From Rubrivirga marina (GTDB lineage Bacteria; Bacteroidota; Rhodothermia; Rhodothermales; Rubricoccaceae), in assembly GCF_002283365.1 (NCBI RefSeq), contig NZ_MQWD01000001.1, positions 2,134,944 to 2,198,943 of the forward strand: DNA of 64,000 nucleotides, in the 5' to 3' direction. The position numbers and the translations under genes are program-made. Below, one piece after another: positions 1-8,525 of the stretch. A model generated the notes under the pieces. That model worked only from the letters and a program-made list of their open reading frames with translations, did no database searches and was not told where the DNA came from. Numbering within the stretch: the first letter of the stretch is position 1; every line of letters starts with the position of its first letter.

Positions 1-452
1 AGCGGACGCTGTTCCGCCGCCGCCACGTCGGGTTTGTGTTCCAGTTCTACAACCTCGTCCCGACGCTGACCGTCGCCGAGAACGTCCGCTTCCTCCTCGA
101 CCTCGACGGCGCTCCCGACGCATCCGGGCGAGCTCGGGCGCTGCTCGACGAGGTGGAACTGGCCGATCGCGCCGACGCCTTTCCGGACCGGCTCTCGGGC
201 GGCGAGCAGCAGCGCGTGGCGATCGCCCGCGCCCTCGCCCACGACCCCGCGCTCGTCCTCGCCGACGAGCCGACGGGGGACCTCGACGCCAAGACGGGCG
301 CCCGCATCCTCGACCTCCTGGAGCGGATGACGCGCGAGCGTGGCCGGTCGCTCCTCATGGTCACGCACGACGAGTCGACGCTCGACCGGGTCGACGTGGT
401 GTTCCGGCTGGCGGAGGGCTCGGTCACGCGCGAGCCCGGCGGCCGGGCCTGA
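1..452 (+). CDS. ABC transporter ATP-binding protein (LolD/MacB type), 3' part
   Basis: The 5' end lies outside the window; the reading frame is open from base 3. The visible 149 residues hold the Q-loop ([17 protein letters not shown]), the ABC signature ([16 protein letters not shown]), Walker B with its glutamate ([12 protein letters not shown]) and the switch histidine (MVTHD). The phrase EPTGDLD plus the short C-terminus is typical of the LolD/MacB/FtsE-like group, which powers lipoprotein release, macrolide or peptide export, or mechanotransmission complexes with an FtsX-like permease. The permease would have to lie outside the window. It is convergent with the GH43 gene, with a palindromic repeat between them. 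Substrate cannot be assigned. Confidence 0.93.
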   Translation, partial: RTLFRRRHVGFVFQFYNLVPTLTVAENVRFLLDLDGAPDASGRARALLDEVELADRADAFPDRLSGGEQQRVAIARALAHDPALVLADEPTGDLDAKTGARILDLLERMTRERGRSLLMVTHDESTLDRVDVVFRLAEGSVTREPGGRA

Positions 453-505
453 CTCCGTCCGCCTCGGCCCTTCGGCTTCGCTCAGGGGAGCCGCCGAGGT
501 GGAGG
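451..505 (+). repeat. Palindromic GCCTCGG/CCGAGGC element, long form, copy 1
   Basis: CCGCCTCGGC (459-468) pairs with GCCGAGGTGG (493-502). The 24-base loop contains its own CCTTCGGCTTCGCTCAGGG-like hairpin. It lies between the convergent ABC ATPase and GH43 genes. The reverse complement of the element at 2102-2162 matches it over most of its length, including the flank GACTCCGTC. Confidence 0.75.
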
Positions 506-517
506 GGGGGCACGACG

Positions 518-2089
518 TCAGAGCCGGCGGTACTCGAACCAGTCGAAGTCCGCGTGTTCCCGGCGGCCCGTCAGGTCGTGGCACGCCATGCCGACGAAGG
601 CGCCCGTAAACCCGAAGGCCGGGACGGCGTGCTCGTCGGACAGGATCGAGGCGTCCTGCTCCCCGCCCATGGCGCCCCACTGCTCGCCGTCGACGGAGTA
701 GAAAAAGCGGATCCGGTCGCCCTCGATCTCCAGCTTGAGGAGCACGCGGTCGTGCCCGTCGAGCGGGAACTCCTTCTCGACGGGGAAGCTCACCTGGCCG
801 CGCTCGCAGCGCATGAGGGCGAGCGCCTTCTCGGCGTGCGCGGCCCGCGAGAGGTGGAGGTAGTAGAAGCTGTCGGTGCTGTAGAACGCGACGAGCCCGG
901 CCATCTGCTGGAACGACTCGGGCTCGAACTCGACGCACGTCGAGGCCTCGACGTGGAACGCGTCCAGCCGCCGGGCCACGAGCGCCTGCTCGAAGTTGGA
1001 GACGATGCTCTCCCGGCCTCCGAGGCGCAGGTATCCGGGGCGCGCGTCGAGGCGGGCGATCTCGCTCGTCACGATCCGAGGCGAGTTCCACTCGAGGCCG
1101 AGCGCGTCGCCGTCGAAGTCGTCGCGGGCGGGCGGCTCCGGCCACGGGTGCGGCTCCAGATCCGGCCCCTCGACGGCCACCTGCGGCTCGACGCCCCCGG
1201 TCGCCAGTCGCGGCCAGCCGTCCTCCCAGCGGACCGCCTGATACGCCGTCTCGCGGCCCAGGACCGACCGGCCGTTCTCGAGCGGCCGCCGGCAGAGGTG
1301 GACGAAGCCCCAGCTTCCATCCGCGTGCTGGACGAGGCTCCCGTGCCCGGCCGACTGAAGCCGGAGCCCCGGATCGTGCGCGCTCGTGACGAGCGGGTTG
1401 CCCGGCATCACCTCGTACGGTCCCTCGATCTGGCGGGACCGCGCGACGGACTCGGCGTGCGTCGTGAACGTCCCGCCCTCGGCCGTCAGCAAGTAATACC
1501 AGCCGTCGATCGTGTAGAGGTGGGGCCCCTCGACGAGCCCGAGCTCCGTCCCCTCGAAGATGGTCGTGATCGGGCCGACGAGCTTCTTCTGCTCCGGGTC
1601 GTACTCCTGGAGGAGGATGCCGCCGAACGGGTTGTGGTTGGCCCGGTGGTCCCAGAGCATGTTGACGAGCCACTTCCGCCCGTCGTCGTCGTGGAACAGC
1701 GACGGGTCGAAGCCGGAGCTGTTGAGATAGACGGGCTCCGACCACGGGCCCTCGATGCTCGGCGCCGTGATGAGGTAGTTGTGCGCGTCTTTGAACCGGC
1801 CCGACCAGTCGCGGACGTCGGTGTAGATGAGCCAGAACTGCCCATCGGCGTACGTAAGCGCGGGGGCCCAGACGCCGCCCGAGTTCGGCCGGCCGCGGAG
1901 GTCGAGCTGCGACGGCCGCGTGACCGCGTACCCGGCGGTCCGCCAATGCACGAGATCCTTCGAGTGCGAGATCTTGACGCCCGGGTACCACTCGAACGTC
2001 GACGTCGCGACGTAGTAGTCGTCGCCGACGCGGACGATGGACGGGTCCGGGTGGAAGCCCGGCAGGATGGGGTTCTGGACGGTCGGCAT
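518..2089 (-). CDS. Glycoside hydrolase family 43 (beta-xylosidase / alpha-arabinofuranosidase type)
   Basis: The 523-residue protein starts with the GH43 signature NPILPGFHPDPSIVRVGDDYY, whose first Asp is the general base. SGFDPSLFHDDDG (about residue 127) and LVEGPHLY (about 187, the general-acid Glu) supply the other two catalytic carboxylates of the five-bladed propeller. Residues from about 325 onward (DDFDGDALGLEWNSPR and after) form the C-terminal beta-sandwich found in xylan 1,4-beta-xylosidases. Length matches that subfamily. No signal peptide is visible, so it probably acts on imported xylo- or arabino-oligosaccharides in the cytoplasm. It is the last of three minus-strand carbohydrate genes and is flanked on both sides by inverted long copies of the palindromic element. 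Exact sugar specificity is open. Confidence 0.93.
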   Translation of the reverse strand: MPTVQNPILPGFHPDPSIVRVGDDYYVATSTFEWYPGVKISHSKDLVHWRTAGYAVTRPSQLDLRGRPNSGGVWAPALTYADGQFWLIYTDVRDWSGRFKDAHNYLITAPSIEGPWSEPVYLNSSGFDPSLFHDDDGRKWLVNMLWDHRANHNPFGGILLQEYDPEQKKLVGPITTIFEGTELGLVEGPHLYTIDGWYYLLTAEGGTFTTHAESVARSRQIEGPYEVMPGNPLVTSAHDPGLRLQSAGHGSLVQHADGSWGFVHLCRRPLENGRSVLGRETAYQAVRWEDGWPRLATGGVEPQVAVEGPDLEPHPWPEPPARDDFDGDALGLEWNSPRIVTSEIARLDARPGYLRLGGRESIVSNFEQALVARRLDAFHVEASTCVEFEPESFQQMAGLVAFYSTDSFYYLHLSRAAHAEKALALMRCERGQVSFPVEKEFPLDGHDRVLLKLEIEGDRIRFFYSVDGEQWGAMGGEQDASILSDEHAVPAFGFTGAFVGMACHDLTGRREHADFDWFEYRRL

Positions 2090-2101
2090 GGCGGGTCGGG
2101 T

Positions 2102-2162
2102 GTCTCCGCCTCGGTGGCCCCGCTGAGCGGAGCCGAAGGGAAGGGCCGAGGCAGACGGAGTC
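2102..2162 (-). repeat. Palindromic element, long form, copy 2 (inverted relative to copy 1)
   Basis: Read on the minus strand it runs GACTCCGTCTGCCTCGG, then an insert with TTCGGCTCCGCTCAGCGG, then CCACCGAGGCGG. It is the same long form as at 451-505, in the opposite orientation, and lies between the DUF4038 gene stop (2168) and the GH43 start (2089). Confidence 0.75.
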
Positions 2163-2167
2163 GTGGG

Positions 2168-4069
2168 CTAGTCGGCGACGATCTTCGCGGCCCAGTCGGC
2201 GAACGGACGGTCCGTCTCGGGGAACGGCGGCGGCTGGAGCACGCCGTCGGCATCGGCCACGAGCGGGACGGGCGCGTGGGCCTCGCCGGTCGTCGGGTCG
2301 ACCCAGCGGAGGGTGTGCGTCGCGCCGGGCGCGAAGCCGTGGAGCGTGGGGAGGGCGGCGCCATGCTCGAAGTAGAGGAGCGCGAGGCGGCGGTCGGGCG
2401 TCCGCATCATGTAGCTCCAGCCGTCGAGGCCGTTCGGCGGCGCGCCGGGCGCCGCGTTCGGGCGGATGTCGTCGCGGGCCAACACCAGATCCTGGTACGC
2501 CGCTCCCTCCGACAGCACGAAGGCGGCGAGCGGCGCCATGAACTCGGCCGAGCGGTAGCGGAGGGCGTCCCAGACGTGGGGCCGCCCGCCGGCCGGCTCG
2601 CCGGTCGAGGTCAGGTCGTAGGCCGCCGTCCCGTGGACGTGGCCCGAGAGGCCGCCGGCCAGCACCGACCCGTACATCTGGGCGCGGGCGAAGTAGTTGT
2701 CGCGGTCCGAGTTGGCCGGCGGCCGCTCGCCAGCGGGCTTGTTGATCTCGTGGTCCCAGCCCGTGTAGTACGGCTCGAAGTTGATGGCCGGGAGTGGCGG
2801 GTCGAGCCGGAAGATGGCCGCCAGCGAGTCCGCCACCCCGTGGTCGCGCGGCTTGTTGCCGACGCTGTGCATCGTCAGCCACGGGACCGCGTCGCCGTGC
2901 CCGAACGTGCCGAGCGTCGTGTCGTCGATGAGCGCCGTCACCGGCTGGCCGAACGGCGGCGGGCCGTACGTCTCGAGGTGGTACGTCAGGGCCGCGTTCC
3001 ACTCCTCGGCCGTCAGGCTGAAGTCCTCGGGGATCCAGTCGAGGTGGACCCCGCTGAAGACCACGTTGTGCGCGCCGTAGCGCGAGACGAGGTACTGGAC
3101 GTAGCGCGCGAAGCTCTCGTCGAAGTCGAAGTACGCCTTCCACGACGGCCCCACGTCGCGGCGGACGGTCTCGATGAGCGGGACGAACCCCTCTTCGGCG
3201 AGGTGGTCCATCTTCCGGTCGAGGCTCTGGAAGTAGGCCGGGTTGATCCGGTCGAAGTCCGACAGCCCCTCGTGGTCTTCGGACGGCGCGAACGGCACGT
3301 TGCCGACCTCGTCGCGCATGTTCTTGGCCGTCAGCGTGCCCCAGTAGCTGTCGCCGCCCGAGGCGTCGACGCCCGGCCCGTCGGCCACGTCGTAGCCCCA
3401 CTTTTCCCACGCGTTGCGGAGGTAGACGCCGTCCTCGTTGGCGTGGGTGCTAGGGTTGAGGTCGGCCTCCCAGTTGGGGAACGCGGCGATCATGCTGACC
3501 GAGTTGAACCCCTGGCGCTTCCGGTACGCCACGGCGTCCTCGAACCCGATGCCGGGGCCGGGCACGTAGTCGGGGGGCGCGGGCGCGCCGCGGAACGGGA
3601 GCCGCCACGTCGAGCCGGCCAGCCACGTGTCGCCGACCATGAAGAACGGCGTCCCATCGGCGTGCTGGAGCGCCCGGCCGTTCGGCGTCGAGCGGACGAA
3701 CCCGTGCCGCGTCGGGTTGGCGGCTTTCTCCGCCTCGGTCCACGCCTCGGCTGTGAAGGCGCCCGTGCGCCCGCCGAGGCCGGCGTCCTCCGGGTCGGAG
3801 CCGCTCGTCCACGTCCACTCGCCCGGCGCCGGCGCCGTCAGGCGGACGCGCCACGTGTCGCCGCCGTCCCAGAAGGCGTAGACGCGCTCCGAGAAGCCCG
3901 GACCGTCGAGGTCGACCCATGCCGTGACGTCGGCGTACGGGTTGCCGTAGTCGCCCTCGGCCTGAAACGTGACCTCGTGAACCTCCCAGACGTGGATCGC
4001 GGCGTCTTGGGCGAGCGGGGGGAGGGCGAGAAGAGCGGCGAGCGCGGCGCAGGCGAGGGCGCGAATCAT
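2168..4069 (-). CDS. Secreted DUF5060/DUF4038 glycoside hydrolase-like protein
   Basis: 633 residues with a signal peptide (MIRALACAALAALLALPPLAQ). Residues about 25-110 (VHEVTFQAEGDYGNPY, WRVRLTAPAPGEWTWTSGS) are a DUF5060-type beta-sandwich. Residues about 130-470 form a DUF4038-like TIM barrel (GRALQHADGTPFFMVGDTWL, GFNSVSMIAAFPNW, VVFSGVHLDWIPEDF, PAINFEPYYTGWDHE), the fold of the apiosidase family GH140 and relatives. The C-terminal 90 residues (SYMMRTPDRRLALLYFEHG) resemble the putative collagen-binding domain often paired with DUF4038. It probably acts on a branched plant or algal polysaccharide in the periplasm or outside the cell. The specific bond cleaved cannot be told. It lies with GH43 and the lectin-like gene on one strand. 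Confidence 0.85.
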   Translation of the reverse strand: MIRALACAALAALLALPPLAQDAAIHVWEVHEVTFQAEGDYGNPYADVTAWVDLDGPGFSERVYAFWDGGDTWRVRLTAPAPGEWTWTSGSDPEDAGLGGRTGAFTAEAWTEAEKAANPTRHGFVRSTPNGRALQHADGTPFFMVGDTWLAGSTWRLPFRGAPAPPDYVPGPGIGFEDAVAYRKRQGFNSVSMIAAFPNWEADLNPSTHANEDGVYLRNAWEKWGYDVADGPGVDASGGDSYWGTLTAKNMRDEVGNVPFAPSEDHEGLSDFDRINPAYFQSLDRKMDHLAEEGFVPLIETVRRDVGPSWKAYFDFDESFARYVQYLVSRYGAHNVVFSGVHLDWIPEDFSLTAEEWNAALTYHLETYGPPPFGQPVTALIDDTTLGTFGHGDAVPWLTMHSVGNKPRDHGVADSLAAIFRLDPPLPAINFEPYYTGWDHEINKPAGERPPANSDRDNYFARAQMYGSVLAGGLSGHVHGTAAYDLTSTGEPAGGRPHVWDALRYRSAEFMAPLAAFVLSEGAAYQDLVLARDDIRPNAAPGAPPNGLDGWSYMMRTPDRRLALLYFEHGAALPTLHGFAPGATHTLRWVDPTTGEAHAPVPLVADADGVLQPPPFPETDRPFADWAAKIVAD

Positions 4070-4092
4070 GGAATCAGAGGAGGACGGCTAGG

Positions 4093-4114
4093 CCCGCCTC
4101 GGAACCGAGGCGGG
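4093..4114. repeat. Palindromic element, short form (CCCGCCTCGG-AA-CCGAGGCGGG)
   Basis: Perfect inverted repeat downstream of the lectin-like gene (stop at 4126) and upstream of the DUF4038 gene. No T-tract follows on either strand. Confidence 0.75.
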
Positions 4115-4125
4115 AGGGGCCAGGG

Positions 4126-5307
4126 CTACCGGGTCGAAAAATGGAGCGTCGGGCGGGCGGCCTCGTCCTCGTGCTCCGTGGCGTAGAACGCGGCGTGGAT
4201 CGCGCCGAGCGGGCGGAGGAGCAGGCCCGTCGTGGTCCCGTCGAGGATCCGCTGGAGGACAGGCCGCGAGATCGTGACGGTCGTCGTGCCCCCGCCGGGC
4301 GCGACGTCGGTGTCGAAGATCATCTGCCCGTTGATTGCTTCGTCCAGCGGCCGCCCGTCGAGGAGGCGGTCGTAGGTAACGGTCGCGTCGTCCCAGTCGG
4401 GGTCGCCGCCGAGGACCTCGACCACGCGGACCTTCCCGAACTCCATCCCGAGATCCTCTCCGTACTCGGCGACGTAGCCGCCGCCGCGGGCCACCGAGTG
4501 CGTCGTGAGCGTGAGGAGGCCGGGCCCGTCGGCCGTCGCGCCGTCGAGGCCGCCGAGGTCCCATCGGAGCACGGCCCACTGGTCACCGCCGACGGACAGC
4601 ACCGGCACGGCGCGGTCGCCATCGTAGGCCCGCCAGTCGCCGAAGGCCACGTCCGGCTCGTCGGGGCGGATCGGCGCGTCGTGCGCCGCCGCGAGGTGGT
4701 GGGCGAACGACGTCACGGGCGGCGTCGGCGGGTGGTAGGGGAGGGGCTCCCCCAGGTCCGGCGCGGCCGGCGTGTCGACGACCTCGGCCCGGTACGCGTC
4801 GAGGTCGAGGTGGTACGTCCCAAGGCCCCAGTCCGTCATGCCGAGCTGGACGTAGAGCGTGTCGCCTGGGCGGACGTCGAGGTCCGTCGTGGTGTAGCTG
4901 ATCGTGTGCCAGTCGGTGTCCGCTACGTCGTACTCCGCGAGGTGCTCGTGGAAGTCCGTCGTCCGGTTCGTGTTGATCATGACGTTGACCCGACGCGGCG
5001 CGTCCGAGAGCCGGATCCGGGCCTCGACGCGGAGCTCGGTGCCGGGCTCCGCGAGCCGCTCCAGATCCACGAACTCCGAGACAGGCCGCTTGAGGATGGC
5101 CCACCACACGTTGTGCCGGTCGGCCGTGGCGTCGACCGACATCCGGGCGACGCCGTCGCGGGCCTCGAAGTCCATCGTGGCGTCGCCGTCGCCGGTGAAG
5201 AAGTCCCACCCCGCGACGTCGCCGTCGTCGAAGTCGTCGACGAACTGGGCGCGGGCGGCGAGCGGCGCGAGGAGGGCGAGAGCCGCGAGGGCGAGCCGAG
5301 GCGTCAT
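4126..5307 (-). CDS. Secreted protein with lectin-like N-terminal domain and DNRLRE-like C-terminal domain
   Basis: 393 residues with a clear signal peptide (MTPRLALAALALLAPLAARAQ). The N-terminal half (FVDDFDDGDVAGWDFFTGDGDATMDFEARDG..., LRVEARIRLSDAPRRVNVMINTN) looks like a concanavalin A-like jelly roll of the kind used in carbohydrate-binding or polysaccharide-lyase proteins. The C-terminal half (DWRAYDGDRAVPVLSVGG, WDDATVTYDRLL, TISRPVLQRILDG, RPTLHFSTR) resembles DNRLRE-type beta-sandwich domains. No catalytic motif was recognised. It is the first of the three carbohydrate genes on this strand and may bind the substrate that the other two degrade. Function is inference from position and fold impression. 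Confidence 0.72.
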   Translation of the reverse strand: MTPRLALAALALLAPLAARAQFVDDFDDGDVAGWDFFTGDGDATMDFEARDGVARMSVDATADRHNVWWAILKRPVSEFVDLERLAEPGTELRVEARIRLSDAPRRVNVMINTNRTTDFHEHLAEYDVADTDWHTISYTTTDLDVRPGDTLYVQLGMTDWGLGTYHLDLDAYRAEVVDTPAAPDLGEPLPYHPPTPPVTSFAHHLAAAHDAPIRPDEPDVAFGDWRAYDGDRAVPVLSVGGDQWAVLRWDLGGLDGATADGPGLLTLTTHSVARGGGYVAEYGEDLGMEFGKVRVVEVLGGDPDWDDATVTYDRLLDGRPLDEAINGQMIFDTDVAPGGGTTTVTISRPVLQRILDGTTTGLLLRPLGAIHAAFYATEHEDEAARPTLHFSTR

Positions 5308-5332
5308 GGGAGGGCTTCCGGTGGCGGGACCC

Positions 5333-5340
5333 GGAAGCTA
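5333..5340 (-). promoter_or_regulatory. Putative -7 box TAGCTTCC for the lectin-like gene
   Basis: On the minus strand TAGCTTCC lies 25 bases before the start at 5307. It resembles the Bacteroidota -7 consensus TAnnTTTG, and near-identical boxes precede aspS and the PBP gene at similar distances. Confidence 0.4.
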
Positions 5341-5370
5341 GCTCGATTCATCAGATGACTTCACACCCCC

Positions 5371-5406
5371 GGCTGCGCCCACCTCGGCGCCGAGGTGGGC
5401 ACAGCC
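5371..5406. repeat. Palindromic element, 36-base form
   Basis: GGCTGCGCCCACCTCGGC is followed by its near-perfect reverse complement, with one mismatched pair. It is the same 36-base design as the copy at 7417-7452, with compensating changes (A/T in place of G/C) that keep the stem. It lies downstream of aspS. Confidence 0.8.
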
Positions 5407-5458
5407 GGAGTCTCCGGTGGGGGAGGGAGACGTTGATCGTGTGGCGCCGTGGGCGGCC

Positions 5459-7336
5459 CTACGTCGGGTCCTCGGCGACCGGCCGCGTGGTGTGGACCTG
5501 GGGCGTCTCGGCCGTCGTGTCGATGTGGAGCTCCTTGAGCTGCTGCGCGTCGACGTAGTCGGGCGCGCTCGACATGAGCTCGGTGGCCTGCTGCGTCTTG
5601 GGGAACGCGATGACGTCGCGGAGCGACGAGGCGCCGGTGAGCAGCATCACGAGGCGGTCGAGACCGAGGGCGATGCCGCCGTGCGGTGGGGCCCCGTACT
5701 TCAGCGCGTCGAGGAGGAAGCCGAACCGGCGCCGGGCTTCCTCGGCGTCGATGCCGAGCAGCTCGAACATGCGCGACTGGACGTCCGAGCGGTGGATGCG
5801 GATCGAGCCGCCGCCGATCTCGGACCCGTTGAGCACGAGGTCGTAGGCCTGGCTCCGCACGGCGCCGGGGTCGCTCTGGAGCTTCCCGATGTCCTCGCCG
5901 GTCGGCGCCGTGAACGGGTGGTGCATGGCGTGGTAGCGCCCGCTCTCCTCGTCCCACTCGAGGAGCGGGAAGTCGGTCACCCAGAGGAACTCCCACGGCC
6001 CGTCGGCGCCCTCGGGGATGAGCCCGGTCTCCTTCGCCATGTGGAGGCGGAGGCCGCCCATCTGCTCGAAGACCTTGGGCTGCGGGCCCGCCAGCACGAG
6101 CACGAGGTCGCCCGCCTCGGCGCCGACGGCGTCGATGACGGCCTGCATCTTGTCGCGGCCGAAGACCTCGTCCTTGACCGACTGGCTAAAGTCGGAGCCG
6201 TCGCTCGGGAGCTTGGCGTAGAAGAGGCCGCCGGCGCCGATCTGCTTGCGGACGACGTCCTTGTCGAGCTTGTCCATCGGCTTCCGGCCGCGGTCGCCCT
6301 CCCCCTCGACGCGGATCGCCACGACGGCGCCGCCGTCGTCGAGGATCGAGTCGAACACCTTGAACCCGGAGCCCTCGACCTGCTCCGAGACGTCGGCGAT
6401 CTCCATGCCGAAGCGGAGGTCGGGCTTGTCGGAGCCGAAGCGGCGGATGGCCTCGGCGTACGGCATCCGCGGGAACGGCGCCTCGATCTCGATCCCGCGC
6501 GTGTCCTTCCAGACCTGCTGAATGAGCCCCTCGACGAGGCCGTAGATCATCTCCTCCGTCGCGAACGCCATCTCGACGTCGATCTGCGTGAACTCCGGCT
6601 GACGGTCGGCGCGGAGGTCCTCGTCGCGGAAGCACTTCGTGATCTGGACGTAGCGGTCGAAGCCCGCCATCATCAGGATCTGCTTGTACGTCTGCGGGCT
6701 CTGCGGGAGCGCGTAGAACCGGCCGGGGTGGACGCGGCTCGGCACGAGGTAGTCCCGCGCGCCCTCCGGCGTCGACTTCATGAGGACCGGCGTCTCGACC
6801 TCGGCGAACTCGTGGGCGTGGAAGTAGCTCCGGACGCTCTGGTACAGCTTCGACCGGAGCATCAGGTTGTGCTGGAGCCGCGCCTTCCGGAGGGCGAGGT
6901 AGCGGTACTGCAGCGCGAGGTCCTCGCCCGGCCGCGTCGCCTTCGGGTCGTTCTCGCTCACGACGAACGGCGTGGGCTCGCTCACCGCCAGCACCTCGAC
7001 GTCGGTGACGTAGACCTCGACGTCGCCCGTCGCCATCTCCGGGTTCTTCCGCTCCCGCACGCGGACCTCGCCCTTGGCCGAGATCACGTCCTCCATCCGG
7101 AGCTTCTCGGCGAGGTCGGCGAGGTCCTTGTTGAGCTCCGGCGAGAAGACGAGCTGCGTGAGGCCGTAGCGGTCGCGGAGGTCGACAAAGTTGAGCCCGC
7201 CGAAGTTGCGGAGCTGGTCGACCCAGCCCTTGAGCACGACGGTCCGGCCGGCGTCGCCCTCGCGGAGCGCGCCGCACGTGTCGGTGCGGTCGCCGTGGGT
7301 GGGGGCGTCGATGGGGGTCAGGCGGGCGTCGGCCAT
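5459..7336 (-). CDS. aspS: Aspartate--tRNA ligase
   Basis: 625 residues, the usual length of bacterial AspRS. The N-terminal OB-fold anticodon domain ([20 protein letters not shown]) is followed by class II motif 1, motif 2 ([21 protein letters not shown]), the bacteria-specific GAD insertion ([10 protein letters not shown]... to about residue 420) and motif 3 ([14 protein letters not shown]). It charges tRNA-Asp in the cytoplasm. At the place where bacterial AspRSs carry Leu (discriminating) or His (non-discriminating) in the anticodon-binding loop, this one has Phe (RNFGG), so whether it also charges tRNA-Asn is not predictable. Start ATG at 7336 lies just after a -7-like box. Confidence 0.98.
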   Translation of the reverse strand: MADARLTPIDAPTHGDRTDTCGALREGDAGRTVVLKGWVDQLRNFGGLNFVDLRDRYGLTQLVFSPELNKDLADLAEKLRMEDVISAKGEVRVRERKNPEMATGDVEVYVTDVEVLAVSEPTPFVVSENDPKATRPGEDLALQYRYLALRKARLQHNLMLRSKLYQSVRSYFHAHEFAEVETPVLMKSTPEGARDYLVPSRVHPGRFYALPQSPQTYKQILMMAGFDRYVQITKCFRDEDLRADRQPEFTQIDVEMAFATEEMIYGLVEGLIQQVWKDTRGIEIEAPFPRMPYAEAIRRFGSDKPDLRFGMEIADVSEQVEGSGFKVFDSILDDGGAVVAIRVEGEGDRGRKPMDKLDKDVVRKQIGAGGLFYAKLPSDGSDFSQSVKDEVFGRDKMQAVIDAVGAEAGDLVLVLAGPQPKVFEQMGGLRLHMAKETGLIPEGADGPWEFLWVTDFPLLEWDEESGRYHAMHHPFTAPTGEDIGKLQSDPGAVRSQAYDLVLNGSEIGGGSIRIHRSDVQSRMFELLGIDAEEARRRFGFLLDALKYGAPPHGGIALGLDRLVMLLTGASSLRDVIAFPKTQQATELMSSAPDYVDAQQLKELHIDTTAETPQVHTTRPVAEDPT

Positions 7337-7358
7337 GGGTCTGCGGGGAGAGGGGCGG

Positions 7359-7366
7359 GAAAGCTA
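7359..7366 (-). promoter_or_regulatory. Putative -7 box TAGCTTTC for aspS
   Basis: Minus-strand TAGCTTTC is 22 bases before the aspS start and is one base from TAnnTTTG. Confidence 0.4.
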
Positions 7367-7416
7367 GAGGGGGCGAGGGAAGAGGATGGAGGATCGGGGA
7401 TGGAGAGTTCCCCCGC

Positions 7417-7452
7417 GGCTCCGCCCGCCTCGGCGCCGAGGCGGGCGGAGCC
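7417..7452. repeat. Palindromic element, perfect 36-base palindrome
   Basis: GGCTCCGCCCGCCTCGGC is followed by its exact reverse complement. It is the only copy seen in a divergent 5' region (aspS and the MeaB-like gene both point away from it). Confidence 0.85.
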
Positions 7453-7498
7453 GGCGTGCGCCTGCGAACTTCAGTCTCCCGTCTCCCATCTCCTGTCC

Positions 7499-8437
7499 GT
7501 GTCCGACGCCTCCGATCTCGACTCCGCCGTCCGTGACGGCCAGCGCCGCGCCGTGGCCCGCGCCCTCACGGCCGTCGAGAACGGGCTGCCCGGCGCGGAC
7601 GCGCTCGTCGACGCGCTCTATCCGCACACCGGCCGCGCGTGGCGGATCGGGATCACCGGCCCGCCCGGGGCCGGCAAGTCGACGCTCACCGACCGGCTGG
7701 TGACCGCCTTCCGCGAGCGCGGCGAGACCGTGGCCGTCGTCGCGGTCGACCCGTCGAGCCCGTTCACGGGCGGGGCGCTCCTCGGCGACCGCGTCCGGAT
7801 GGACCGCCATGCCGAGGACGACGGCGTGTTCGTCCGGTCGCTGGCGGCGCGCGGCGCGCTCGGTGGGCTGAGCGAGGCGACCGAGGCGGCCTGCGACGTG
7901 CTCGACGCGGCGGGCTACGACATCGTGCTGGTCGAGACCGTCGGCGTGGGGCAGGGCGAGATCGACGTGGCCGAGGCGACCGACACGACGCTCGTCGTCC
8001 TCGTCCCGGAGTCCGGCGACGCCGTGCAGGCCATGAAGGCCGGGCTCATGGAGGTCGCCGACGTGTTCTGCGTCAACAAGGCCGACAAGCCGGAGGCCTC
8101 GAACCTCGTCCGGGCGCTCCGGGCGACGCTCCACCTCCGCGACGTCGAGGCGCCGGCGGTGGTGAAGGCGTCGGCGCTCGAGGGCGACGGCCTCGGCGCG
8201 CTCGTGGAGGCCCTCGACGGACACCGAGCGCGGCTGGCGGCGCGGTGGGACGAGATCCGGGCCGAGCGGCTGCGGCGGCGCGTCCGGCGGCTCGTCGAGG
8301 GCCACTGGCGGCGCGACTTCTGGACCGGCGGCCGGGCCGACACGCTCGCCGAGGCGGTCCGGGAGCTCGACGCCGAGGGCCGGGCGCCGCACGCGCTCGC
8401 GGCCCGCGTGCTCGCCGGCGGCCTCCGCCGACCGTGA
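7499..8437 (+). CDS. MeaB/ArgK-type G3E GTPase (methylmalonyl-CoA mutase chaperone family)
   Basis: 312 residues from a GTG start (VSDASDLDSAVRDGQ). The P-loop GPPGAGKST, the family-specific DPSSPFTGGALLGDRVRM segment, the switch II-like VETVGVGQGE and the base-specificity motif NKAD are all present and in order. MeaB proteins protect and load adenosylcobalamin-dependent acyl-CoA mutases in the cytoplasm. No mutase gene lies in the window, so the partner is unknown. A GTG was chosen because the family starts close to this point and the upstream in-frame extension runs through the palindromic repeat. The gene stands alone between divergent aspS and the POT transporter. Confidence 0.92.
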   Translation: MSDASDLDSAVRDGQRRAVARALTAVENGLPGADALVDALYPHTGRAWRIGITGPPGAGKSTLTDRLVTAFRERGETVAVVAVDPSSPFTGGALLGDRVRMDRHAEDDGVFVRSLAARGALGGLSEATEAACDVLDAAGYDIVLVETVGVGQGEIDVAEATDTTLVVLVPESGDAVQAMKAGLMEVADVFCVNKADKPEASNLVRALRATLHLRDVEAPAVVKASALEGDGLGALVEALDGHRARLAARWDEIRAERLRRRVRRLVEGHWRRDFWTGGRADTLAEAVRELDAEGRAPHALAARVLAGGLRRP

Positions 8438-8484
8438 CGTCGGGCGCCCCCTGCGCGGCTCTGGGGCTCGGGTAGGCCCTCCGC

Positions 8485-8492
8485 TATCTTCG
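8485..8492 (+). promoter_or_regulatory. Putative -7 box TATCTTCG for the POT transporter
   Basis: TATCTTCG matches TAnnTTTG at seven of eight positions, counting n as matched, and is 33 bases before the ATG at 8526. The intervening leader has no Shine-Dalgarno sequence. Confidence 0.42.
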
Positions 8493-8525
8493 CCCGTCCG
8501 GTTTTCCCCAACAGACCCCACCGAT

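Noticed and set aside
451-2162. The GH43 gene with flanking inverted repeats as an insertion sequence
   Set aside because: The enclosed gene is a glycosidase, no transposase is present and no target duplication was seen; a non-autonomous cassette remains possible.
554-4186. A 1210-codon plus-strand open frame over the GH43 and DUF4038 genes
   Set aside because: Antisense shadow with the same Arg/Val-rich composition; the minus-strand genes have clear domains.
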